A stretch of 64,000 bases of DNA, taken from positions 1-64,000 of the forward strand of contig JAKPFT010000018.1 of the NCBI GenBank assembly GCA_029551285.1, in the 5' to 3' direction. Position numbers and translations under genes: made by a program. The notes beneath the pieces were generated by a model that saw only the letters and a list, made by a program, of their open reading frames with translations, was not told where the DNA came from and did no database searches. The DNA comes from a bacterium (lineage in GTDB: Bacteria; Ratteibacteria; UBA8468; B48-G9; DSTR01). The stretch's first letter is position 1. Each line of letters starts with the position of its first letter. Below are positions 29,157-37,881 of this stretch, piece by piece.

Positions 29157-31013
29157 ATGCCACCACCGATGGGTATGGGCGGCCACCTTTTCCGGGGATT
29201 GGGTGGACCGCATGAGGAACAATCAGGCGGAAGGTTGCACTGGAAGCGGCTGCTCGGTTACCTTGCCCCGCGCTGGCCGCTGGTGGTGGTAGCATTGTTT
29301 CTTTCTCTGAGTATTACCGGATTAAGCCTGGTCCCTCCCCGGTTGATCGGTCTGGTCATTGACAGGGCTATTGTCAGCAAGAACCTTCAGAGCCTGATGT
29401 GGCTGACTTTCCTGCTGTTTTTAGCCTATGGGCTGGAACACGGCCTTACCGGAGTGAAAGGCTGGCTTTTAGGCAAGTTGGGACAAACTGTTATCTTTGA
29501 ACTGTGGCAGGATGTCTACCACAATCTGCTGCGGCTTTCCTTTGATTTCTACGACGCCAATCAGACCGGAAACATTATGTCCCGGGTCACCACTGATGTT
29601 GGAGCGGTGGAACGGGTGATTGTGGAAGGGGTGGACATGCTGGTGGTAGCTTCTCTGACGCTGTTAGGCGTCACCGGAATCCTCTTTTTCATAAACTGGA
29701 AACTGGCGCTGATTACTTTAATACCAATACCTCTTCTTCTTTTTGTAGCCTGGCTGGCGACAGAGCGCATGCATCGGGTCTACCGGGACGTACGCCGGAA
29801 AATGGGCGAAGTCAGCGCCCTGCTGCAGGATAGCCTCTCCGGTATCAGAGAGATAAAAAGCTTTGCCCGGGAAGATTATGAACTGGAACGCCTCTGTGTC
29901 AGAAGTATGGATTACCTTTCCAGTAACCTGGAAGCCATCAAACTCTGGTCTTTTTTTTCGCCGACCATCATGAGCCTTACTTCCCTGGGCAGTTTTTTGG
30001 TGCTGCTTTTCGGCGGCCGTATCGCCATCCTTAGCGGCACATTAACCCCCGGCCAGATTGTTTCCTTTCTTTTTTATGTAGGCCCGTTCTACCAGCCGAT
30101 TCAGAGACTGAACTGGTTCAACCATATGCTCCAGCATGCCCGGGCTTCCAGTGAACGCATCTTTGAACTGATTGACGCTGTTCCCAGAGTTAAAGAAAGG
30201 GAAAAACCGGTCGTTCTGCCGCACCCTATCCGGGGAGAAGTGGTCTACCGCGAAGTTCACTTCTCCTACGAGAATGGCCGGGAGGTTCTCCACGGCATCT
30301 CACTGGAGGCCAGGCCTGGTGAAATTGTCGCTTTGGTGGGTCCCACAGGTGCCGGCAAAACTACCATCGTGAGACTCCTGCCTCGCTTTTACGACGTTGA
30401 CTCCGGAAACATTCTCGTTGATGGGGTGGACATCAGAGAACTTTCCCTGAAACAGTTGCGCCAGAGCATCGGGATTGTGATGCAGGAACCTTTCCTTTTC
30501 AACGGAACGGTGCTGGAAAACATTGCTTACGGAAAACCTGGCGCAACCATGGAAGAAATTGTTGAAGCCGCGCGCCTGGCCAACGCCCATCAGTTTATCA
30601 GTGCTTTTCCTGAGGGTTATGACCAGCAGATTGGAGAAAGAGGTATCAGGCTTTCTGTCGGGGAAAAACAGCGGATTGCCATTGCCCGGGCTTTGCTGAA
30701 AAACCCGCCAATTTTAATTTTAGATGAGGCTACTTCTTCGGTGGACAACCAGACGGAGAAACTTATCCAGGAAGCCATTGAGCACCTTCTCCAGAGCCGC
30801 ACCTCTTTTGTCATTGCCCACCGGCTTTCCACAGTACGGCATGCCCACAAGATTCTGGTGGTGGAACATGGCCAGATTGTGGAATCAGGGAGACACGAAG
30901 AGCTGGTAGCTGCTGGCGGATTGTATGCCAGACTGTATCACAGTCAGTGGCGTCTGACCGAGAAAATCACCAAAGTAGCCCCAACGGGATTCGAACCCGT
31001 GTCTGATGGCTGA
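29157..31013 (+). CDS. ABC transporter, fused permease/ATP-binding (MsbA-like)
   Basis: Walker A GPTGAGKT, signature LSVGEKQR, Walker B ILILDEATSSVD; six TM-like segments. The ORF ends inside an antisense tRNA. Confidence 0.9.
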   Translation: MPPPMGMGGHLFRGLGGPHEEQSGGRLHWKRLLGYLAPRWPLVVVALFLSLSITGLSLVPPRLIGLVIDRAIVSKNLQSLMWLTFLLFLAYGLEHGLTGVKGWLLGKLGQTVIFELWQDVYHNLLRLSFDFYDANQTGNIMSRVTTDVGAVERVIVEGVDMLVVASLTLLGVTGILFFINWKLALITLIPIPLLLFVAWLATERMHRVYRDVRRKMGEVSALLQDSLSGIREIKSFAREDYELERLCVRSMDYLSSNLEAIKLWSFFSPTIMSLTSLGSFLVLLFGGRIAILSGTLTPGQIVSFLFYVGPFYQPIQRLNWFNHMLQHARASSERIFELIDAVPRVKEREKPVVLPHPIRGEVVYREVHFSYENGREVLHGISLEARPGEIVALVGPTGAGKTTIVRLLPRFYDVDSGNILVDGVDIRELSLKQLRQSIGIVMQEPFLFNGTVLENIAYGKPGATMEEIVEAARLANAHQFISAFPEGYDQQIGERGIRLSVGEKQRIAIARALLKNPPILILDEATSSVDNQTEKLIQEAIEHLLQSRTSFVIAHRLSTVRHAHKILVVEHGQIVESGRHEELVAAGGLYARLYHSQWRLTEKITKVAPTGFEPVSDG

Positions 31014-31048
31014 GAACCACCTGTCCTGGGCCTCTAGACGATGGGGCC
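30976..31048 (-). tRNA. tRNA-Glu (anticodon CTC)
   Basis: Minus strand GGCCCCATCGTCTAGAGGCCCAGGACAGGTGGTTCTCAGCCATCAGACACGGGTTCGAATCCCGTTGGGGCTA; acceptor, D, anticodon (TTCTCAG) and T arms fold; no encoded CCA. Confidence 0.93.
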
Positions 31049-31226
31049 ACTGATTTGTTTCGCCTGTTTTCACACAAAAAGCCGTGTTCAGCCTGAATTA
31101 TGTTACTGTTTCCTGCCTTTACGGTCAAGAAGTCTGCTGCAAAAGGTGCTGACAGCGGGTCTTTCTGGCCGGAGGAAAAGCCAGTCTACTCGGTTGAATG
31201 GTACAATTAGAGAAACGAGGCCAACA

Positions 31227-32282
31227 ATGTCCAGATATTACGAAACAATCGGCTGCCTTCACATCCACTTTCCTCTCTCCCGGGGCCGGCAGGCTTTAAG
31301 ATACCTGGGCGAGGAAGCCAGGCAGGCCGGGGTTGATTTCCTTGTGACCAACAGCCACACACCCAGAAACAGCCACCGGAAGGCGAAGACAGAGTACCTC
31401 TTTCGCGAAACCGGTTATCGTGCCGGCACACTGGTTATTGTCGGAGAAGAACTGGACGACAACTTTCGCCACGATAGCCACTGCCTGGTGATTGGAGCCA
31501 GGGGCTGGGTAGGCCGGCAGTTACCTTTCCAGAAGACGCTGCAGAAGGTTAAGTCTGATGGCGGGTTGATTTTCATTGCCCATCCTGACGGCCAGCACCG
31601 TCTTTTCTTGCGGCGGATTGACCACCGCTGGAAACGGACAGAAATAAGTGAATACCACGGGCTGGAGATCTGGTCGCTTCTTTTTGACTGGGCTGGCGCT
31701 ACCTCTCTCTGGAATTTGCCCTTTCGGTACTTTCACTTTCCGAACAGGCTATCGGGTCCCTCTTCTGCCACGCTGAGGTTCTGGGAAGAAAAAGCCAGGG
31801 AAAGGCCTCTGGTGGGAGTAGCCGGACTGGATATCCATCCGTTGCTTTTTCCCGGCCTGGACCTGTGCCGGAAATTTCGTTACCGGACAGTGTTCCGAAT
31901 CCTCAGAAATCATCTTCTTCTGCGCCATCCCCTTTCCGGAGACGCAGAAAACGACCGAAAACTTATTCAGGAAACATTAGCCGCTGGCCGGCTTTTTGTG
32001 GCCAGGGATGGCCTGAAAGACAGCCGTGGATTTTTCTTTGGTTCTGAAGAGGGAAAAATAGTGATGGGCGAAAGAGCCTGTCCCGGCGTCAAAGTGGAGG
32101 TGGCTGTTCCTTTTTCCGGGTGGTTGCGGCTGTACCATCGGGGAAAACTCTTCATGGAAAAAGAGGGTAGTTGGCTGCGGACTTCGCTGGAGGAACCAGG
32201 TGTTTACCGGGTGGAGGTTTTTTACCAGGGCCAGCCCTGGATTTTTTCCAATCCCCTTTATGTTACCGGGGAGAAATGGTAG
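31227..32282 (+). CDS. PHP-domain metal-dependent phosphoesterase-like protein
   Basis: GCLHIHFPLSRG...GVDFLVTNSHTP...HDSHCLVIG; GVAGLDIH. Start revised to 31227. Confidence 0.72.
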   Translation: MSRYYETIGCLHIHFPLSRGRQALRYLGEEARQAGVDFLVTNSHTPRNSHRKAKTEYLFRETGYRAGTLVIVGEELDDNFRHDSHCLVIGARGWVGRQLPFQKTLQKVKSDGGLIFIAHPDGQHRLFLRRIDHRWKRTEISEYHGLEIWSLLFDWAGATSLWNLPFRYFHFPNRLSGPSSATLRFWEEKARERPLVGVAGLDIHPLLFPGLDLCRKFRYRTVFRILRNHLLLRHPLSGDAENDRKLIQETLAAGRLFVARDGLKDSRGFFFGSEEGKIVMGERACPGVKVEVAVPFSGWLRLYHRGKLFMEKEGSWLRTSLEEPGVYRVEVFYQGQPWIFSNPLYVTGEKW

Positions 32283-32323
32283 AATAAACAAGAGAGAAAC
32301 CATGATTTGACGGAGGGAAACCT

Positions 32324-32485
32324 ATGCCGGTGAAAAAGTTTAAAGATGTGGTGTGCAGAAAATGGCTTCAGAGAGAGACGAAAAATGTGGTGGAAAAAGA
32401 GGGCCGCAAGTTTTTCTTCTGCAGCCCTGCCTGCAAGGAAAAGTTTGAAAAAGATAGTGAAAAATACCTGAAACTGGTCGGCTGA
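32324..32485 (+). CDS. Small YHS-domain-like protein (53 aa)
   Basis: Translated by hand: MPVKKFKDVVCRKWLQRETKNVVEKEGRKFFFCSPACKEKFEKDSEKYLKLVG*; absent from the ORF track because of its size; SD-like ggagg upstream; stop overlaps the next ATG. Confidence 0.8.
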   Translation: MPVKKFKDVVCRKWLQRETKNVVEKEGRKFFFCSPACKEKFEKDSEKYLKLVG

Positions 32486-33300
32486 TGGTTCAGGAAGCTA
32501 TCCCTGAGGTGGTCGCGCTGGATGTGGAAACCACCGGACTATATCCCCACCAGGGTGATCGCATCTGCGAGATAGCGCTCCTGAGGATTAAAAGCGGCCA
32601 GGTTGTGGAAAAATTTGTTACCCTGGTCAATCCGGAAAGAGAACTCTCTTTTGGGGCTTACCTGATTAACCATATCAGTCCGGAGATGCTGGCCAGCAGC
32701 CCGAAATTCCGTGAGATTGCGCCGCTGGTGCGCAACTTCCTTCAGAAGAGAACCCTGCTGATGCACAACGCGGCTTTTGACTTGTCATTCTTGAAAACCC
32801 AGATGAATAATTGCGGTCTGGTCTTTCCGGAAACTGAACTGGTGGATACCCTGGAGCTGGCCAGGCGCTTTTTTAATCATTCCAGCAACGCGCTCTACTC
32901 TCTGGCGGAAGAACTGAAAATCAACTTTGACCGAACCGCCAGACATCGGGCAGAACCTGATGCCTGGATGGCTTATCTCATCCTGAAACACTTCCTGAAG
33001 GATTTGAAACGGAGCGGTATTGGCTGGCCCGATATTGTCTCCAGCACTGCCAGGATTGACATTACTCTGAAAGTCCTGGAAATACTTCCGGGTAGACTGG
33101 CCGGGGCTCTGGGAAAGAGGAAAAGAGTGCCGATTCGCTATGTGGAAAAGGATGACCGGGTAGTAAACCGGGAGATTGAACCCGTTGAAGTTTTGAGTGA
33201 GCACGGTGTTCTCTACCTGCTGGCCTACTGCGTAGCCAGCCGCGAGGAAAGGAAGTTCCGTCTTGACCGGATTGTGGAGGTTATGGAAAATATAGAATGA
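32485..33300 (+). CDS. DEDDh exonuclease (DnaQ-like) fused to C-terminal WYL domain
   Basis: VVALDVETTGLYPHQGDRICEIALLRI, LLMHNAAFDLSFL, HRAEPDAW; C-terminal RVPIRYVEKDDRVVNREIEPVEVLSEHGVLYLLAYCVASREERKFRLDRI is WYL-like. Confidence 0.87.
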   Translation: MVQEAIPEVVALDVETTGLYPHQGDRICEIALLRIKSGQVVEKFVTLVNPERELSFGAYLINHISPEMLASSPKFREIAPLVRNFLQKRTLLMHNAAFDLSFLKTQMNNCGLVFPETELVDTLELARRFFNHSSNALYSLAEELKINFDRTARHRAEPDAWMAYLILKHFLKDLKRSGIGWPDIVSSTARIDITLKVLEILPGRLAGALGKRKRVPIRYVEKDDRVVNREIEPVEVLSEHGVLYLLAYCVASREERKFRLDRIVEVMENIE

Positions 33301-33387
33301 AGTGTTAGAGAAATCGGTTTCTTGCGGTATCCTTTCCTCACGACGGCAAGCCGATAACTTTAAACATTCATTCGGGGAGGACAAAAG

Positions 33388-33690
33388 GTGAATGACAATC
33401 ATTCCGGGGAGAAGTCGCCCAGCCTTATTAAGAGAATCTGGTTCTCTCTGCTGGCGCGATTCCGGACCGCTCCGGGAAAGGAAGTTGCCCGCGACCGGGG
33501 CAAGGTGAAGTGGTTTAACAGAAGCAAGGGATACGGCTTTATCGCCCGCCAGAACGGTCCCGATGTCTTTGTCCATTTTTCCGCGGTGGATGGAGATGGG
33601 GAGCGCAGCCTGCAGGAGGGACAACTGGTAGAATTTGAAGTGGTGAAGAGTGAGAAAGGCTTACAGGCAAGACGGGTAAGAAAAATTTAG
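33388..33690 (+). CDS. Cold-shock domain protein with basic N-terminal extension
   Basis: [30 protein letters not shown]. Confidence 0.92.
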   Translation: MNDNHSGEKSPSLIKRIWFSLLARFRTAPGKEVARDRGKVKWFNRSKGYGFIARQNGPDVFVHFSAVDGDGERSLQEGQLVEFEVVKSEKGLQARRVRKI

Positions 33691-33740
33691 CCAGAAGGAT
33701 TAGCGGCTTCCAGTGGTTAAGGATAGGTTTCGGATGGAAG

Positions 33741-35399
33741 ATGGATATCCCAAAAGTGCGGTTTCTGCTCGCAATTTTCTTATTGTCGGTTACGCTGGTG
33801 CCAGCCGCCGAGACAGACTGGTTGAAACTGGCTGTCAAAGCCCACCAGGAGGCACTCTACAGTCTTTCCAACAGGCAGATTGAAAACTTTCTAAGGACCC
33901 ATAACCAGGACCCCCGGCGTGATTTTGCCTATCTTCTTCGGGCCGTGAATTACCTCCAGCTGAAGAACTTCCCGGAGGCGGAAAGTTCTTTGTTGAAACT
34001 TCTGTCTGACTTTCCCCAATCGGTTTATGGCCGGGAGGCTTACCGCTATCTGATATTAGTTCGTCTGCAGCAGGGCAAAGTGGAACTGGCTTTTTCTGAT
34101 TACACCACATTCGGGGAAAAATATGGCCAGGATGACAACCTCTCAGCCCAGGTGGGTCTGGCTTTGTTTTCGCGGGGCGTGGTGCTTTTCAATCAGGGGG
34201 AGAGAAAGGGCAGCCGGGAAATTTTTCAGAAATTTTTGAATGCCTTTCCCGGTCAGGAACAGGTCGCTTCAGCCTTTTATTATCTGGGGTTGATGGAGTA
34301 TCAGGAAAACCGCTTCCGGGAGGCCATCAACTATCTGCAGAAAGCCAGAACTGGAAAAATGAGTCAGACGGTGCTGGCAGACATCTATCTGAAACTGGGC
34401 GACTGCTATCTCAACAGCCAGCAACCGGAGGAAGCGGCGCCATATTACCAGAAGGTACTGTCTGATTTTCCCGGTTTTCCCCAGCGTTCAGCAGTCTACT
34501 ATAATCTGGCAGTGATTGCCCGCCGAAAAACTGACTATGACCAGGCGCGTTCCCTCTTACAGCAACTTCTAACCGAAAAGACCACTCCGAAAATGGCAGC
34601 GATGGCTCTTCTGGAATTGGGCCGGCTGAGTCTGCTGGAGGAAAACTGGTCCCGGGCCCAGGGTTACTTTCAGGAAGTTATCGGGAAGTACCCGGAATCG
34701 GAATTTCTGCCTGAAGCTCTGCTGCAACTGGGTTTAATCAATTTCAATCAGAACAATCTGCAGGTCGCTGCTGATTACTTTCAGAAATGCCTGGAGCAGG
34801 CCCGGGAAGAGCCGATGAGAATTCAGGCCTTTTTTGGTCTGGGGTACACCTTTTACAAGTCTGACCGGTTAGCGGAAGCCAGACAGCAGTGGAACCAGGT
34901 TCTGGAAAGAGCGCCTGGCAGCACTTTTGCTTCGGAAGCACTTTTTCTCCTCGGCAGGAAAGAATTTGATGCCGGAGATTATCTTTCCGCTTCCCGGGAT
35001 TTCCAGACTCTACTTTCCCGATTTCCCGAAAGCAACCTGTCCCGGCTGGCGCTGCCGTTGCTAATAGAAAGCCTCGTCCAGCAGAAAAAACTGGACCAGG
35101 CCAGTGAACTGTGTCTGAAATATCTGCCAGCGGCGAAGGGCGATGACCTCAAAGTTCTTTTCGGAAAAGTCCTTTACCTCAACAAAAACTGGGAAAGGGC
35201 CCGCCAGGTTCTTTCGGGAGTGAGTAAGGCGCAGCCTCTGTTAAAAGCAGAAGCGCTTTTTTATCTGGGACAGGTGGAACTGGCTCTGGGACGAAAGGCT
35301 GAAGCCGAACAGCATTTTCTGGAGGTTATTACCTACTACCCCGATATTGGACAGTGGAGCCGCCTGGCCAGGCAGGCGCTCGGCCAGAAAACAGAATGA
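33741..35399 (+). CDS. TPR-repeat secreted/periplasmic protein
   Basis: Repeated TPR-like motifs (AFYYLGLMEYQENRFREAINYLQKA; LGDCYLNSQQPEEAAPYYQKVLSDFP); signal peptide. Confidence 0.85.
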   Translation: MDIPKVRFLLAIFLLSVTLVPAAETDWLKLAVKAHQEALYSLSNRQIENFLRTHNQDPRRDFAYLLRAVNYLQLKNFPEAESSLLKLLSDFPQSVYGREAYRYLILVRLQQGKVELAFSDYTTFGEKYGQDDNLSAQVGLALFSRGVVLFNQGERKGSREIFQKFLNAFPGQEQVASAFYYLGLMEYQENRFREAINYLQKARTGKMSQTVLADIYLKLGDCYLNSQQPEEAAPYYQKVLSDFPGFPQRSAVYYNLAVIARRKTDYDQARSLLQQLLTEKTTPKMAAMALLELGRLSLLEENWSRAQGYFQEVIGKYPESEFLPEALLQLGLINFNQNNLQVAADYFQKCLEQAREEPMRIQAFFGLGYTFYKSDRLAEARQQWNQVLERAPGSTFASEALFLLGRKEFDAGDYLSASRDFQTLLSRFPESNLSRLALPLLIESLVQQKKLDQASELCLKYLPAAKGDDLKVLFGKVLYLNKNWERARQVLSGVSKAQPLLKAEALFYLGQVELALGRKAEAEQHFLEVITYYPDIGQWSRLARQALGQKTE

Positions 35400-36901
35400 A
35401 AACGGCGCGAAATGGATGGTGGCTGATTTCAGCCGGCTGGATTCTGTTGACCGGTCCTTTTCTTGGCAGTGAAAACATTCAGTTACCGGAAGAGTACATT
35501 TACGGTCAGGACCTTTCCGTCTGGAAAAGTGAGATTATGTTTTTGCCCGCGCCAGAGGTGAAGATTGATTTTCCGCCCCTTCCCCTGCCGGAATGGTCAA
35601 CGGAGGTCCCCCCTGTTCAGGAAGCCACCGCTCCAGAAACTGCCGCCAGCATAGCCAGGCCGTTAGAAACTTTCCCGGTGGAACCGGAGAGGGAACGGTG
35701 GGTCAGAGTTACCGCGGGCCAAAACCAGACCCTGGGTTTGCTCTGGGTGCACCAGGATAAGACGAGCAGTTTTTCCTGGAGCCTTTCCGGAGGCGTGGAA
35801 AACAGCGCTGGCTGGCGAGCCCATCAGAACAAGAATATCTCCAATCTTTCCTGTCGTCTGGAGCCACTCAGCCGTTATGGTCCCTTTTTTCAGGTGGAGA
35901 CACTCATCGGTCGCCAGCAGTTGCCTGGCCCTCTCTGGGCGCCGCTGACCGAAATTAGAAACACCTTCGGGTTCTCTGGCTGGTACCAGCAGCAACTGGA
36001 AGACCATCCTTTTTTGCTAAGCGCTCGGGAGCGTTACTACCAGATGGATGAACTCCAGGCTAATTATCTGAAATTAGCGGGAAAACTTACCCGACAGTCC
36101 TGGCAGTGGTCCAGTGAAGTGGAATGGCAGGAGATAAAAAAGGCCGGCAGCCAGACTGGTTTGCTGACAGAACTGGCGCTGGAGAAAGAAGCCTTCAGCC
36201 TGGGTCTGGGGCTTAAGGGAATCCAGGGGACCGGCCTGAGATTACTTCCCCGGGCCGAAGTTCATCTGAACAGGAACCTGAAATTTTCCCTCACCAGTTA
36301 TTACCAGATAGCCGATTTCTGGGGTGAGGCTGGAAAAAGCGACTACCTGGAAATAAAGCCGGAAAGGCTAAAACCTCAGGAGGGTTACCGGCTGGCCGCA
36401 GGCTATCTCTCAAGCAACTCCTGCGGGTGGTTCTCCTTTGACGCTGGGTATACCTGGTGGAACCATTTCTATACCTGGTCTGACCAGGACGGAAATTTTC
36501 TTTACGAACCGGCTCTGATCAGGCATCTTTGGGCCACGGATTTGAATTTGAGGGCAGGTTTTAAGCTAACCCGGGATGCCGGCTTTTTCTTCCGGGCGAA
36601 GCAACTCTTCTTTGACAGGAAAATACAGTACTGGCCCGGGACAGAAATCGCCACCGGCCTGACCTGGGAACGTCTTCCTTTCAGCGGAAATCTGGGGATG
36701 ATCTATTGTGGCCGGCGCCGGTTTCCGGGACAGACTCTTGGCGGATATACCAGTTGTTATGTTGATTTTTCCTGGCGCTTCAAACCCGGGGTGCTCTTCG
36801 GGATAAGCGTGGAAAATCTCACCGGGGTTTGCTACCAGGAAGTGCCCGGTTATCCTGGCCGGGGCCGCTACTTCTCCAGCAGAATTCAGGTAAATTTTTA
36901 G
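35396..36901 (+). CDS. Putative outer-membrane beta-barrel protein
   Basis: Signal peptide; alternating aromatic/polar strands with C-terminal ...FSSRIQVNF; ATGA overlap with the TPR gene. Confidence 0.6.
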   Translation: MKTARNGWWLISAGWILLTGPFLGSENIQLPEEYIYGQDLSVWKSEIMFLPAPEVKIDFPPLPLPEWSTEVPPVQEATAPETAASIARPLETFPVEPERERWVRVTAGQNQTLGLLWVHQDKTSSFSWSLSGGVENSAGWRAHQNKNISNLSCRLEPLSRYGPFFQVETLIGRQQLPGPLWAPLTEIRNTFGFSGWYQQQLEDHPFLLSARERYYQMDELQANYLKLAGKLTRQSWQWSSEVEWQEIKKAGSQTGLLTELALEKEAFSLGLGLKGIQGTGLRLLPRAEVHLNRNLKFSLTSYYQIADFWGEAGKSDYLEIKPERLKPQEGYRLAAGYLSSNSCGWFSFDAGYTWWNHFYTWSDQDGNFLYEPALIRHLWATDLNLRAGFKLTRDAGFFFRAKQLFFDRKIQYWPGTEIATGLTWERLPFSGNLGMIYCGRRRFPGQTLGGYTSCYVDFSWRFKPGVLFGISVENLTGVCYQEVPGYPGRGRYFSSRIQVNF

Positions 36902-36917
36902 GGAGGAAAAAAGGCGG

Positions 36918-37191
36918 TGTCAAAAAAGGAATAAAAGAGGAATGAAAAGAAAGGGAACGAACTGGCTCACTGGAGAGTGCTTCGGCACCGACAAGGACTA
37001 CGCCGAAATCGGTTGCTCGGCGAACTCGCTCGCACGGTGGCGAGCTCAAACACCGCCGAGTAAGGTATTGCGTCCCGGATGGAATTGCCCGGTCCGCTTA
37101 CCGAACGGTGCCGCTTTTCGTCTTGTCTTGTAACTGTGCCTTCGCCATTCGTTCGCCAGTTATTCCCTTCCTTTTTTGACACAGTCGGGGG
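36918..37191 (+). repeat. Repeat family copy C (intact 12-bp terminal inverted repeats)
   Basis: Begins TGTCAAAAAAGG and ends CCTTTTTTGACA; starts 16 nt after the upstream stop codon. Confidence 0.93.
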
Positions 37192-37221
37192 CAATGGCGG
37201 AGAGACAAGGACAGGCAGAAC

Positions 37222-37481
37222 CAAAGAAGGAATAAAAGAGGAATGAAAAGGAAGGGAACAAACTGGCTCACTCAGAGTGCTTCGGCACAGACAAGGACTA
37301 CGCCGAAATCGGTTGCTCGGCGAACTCGCTCGCCCGGAGGCGAGCTCAGACACCGCCGAGTAAGGTATTGCGTCCCGGATGGAATTGCCCGGTCCGCTTA
37401 CCGAACGCATCCGCTTTTCGTCTTGTCTTGTATCTGTGCCTTCGCAATTGGTTCGCCAGCTGTCCCCTTCCTTTTCTGACA
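37222..37481 (+). repeat. Repeat family copy D
   Basis: Same unit; UUCG hairpin 37277-37288, hairpin GCTCGCC-cgga-GGCGAGC 37328-37345. Confidence 0.93.
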
Positions 37482-37516
37482 CAGTGGGGGGAAGGAGAGA
37501 TAAAGAATTGCAGAAC

Positions 37517-37775
37517 CAAAAAAGGAACAAAAGAGGAATGAAAAGAAAGGGAACAAACTGGCTCACTCAAGGTGCTGCGGCACAGACAAGGACTATGCCG
37601 AAATCGGTTGCTCGGCGAACTCGCTCGCCCGGGGGCAAGCTCATACACCGCCGAGTAAGGTATTGCGTCCCGGATGGACTTCTCCGGTCCGCTTACCGAA
37701 CGCATCCGCTTTTCGTCTTGTCTTGTAACTGTGCCTTCGCCATTCGTTCGCCAGGTGTCCCTTCCTTTTTTGACA
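37517..37775 (+). repeat. Repeat family copy E
   Basis: Same unit; UGCG loop in place of UUCG; CCGG helix kept with altered loop. Confidence 0.93.
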
Positions 37776-37881
37776 CAGTGGGGGAAGGGGATAAGGAGTT
37801 GAAAAACCATTGACGGAAACAAGAAAAGAGAAAAAAACAACTTGATGTCTTTGACTGTTCCCGGTACTAAAAGGGAGGAAG

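Noticed and set aside
36918-37775. Possible CRISPR array
   Set aside because: Period is ~300 bp with no short direct-repeat/unique-spacer pattern, and no cas genes are visible in the window.
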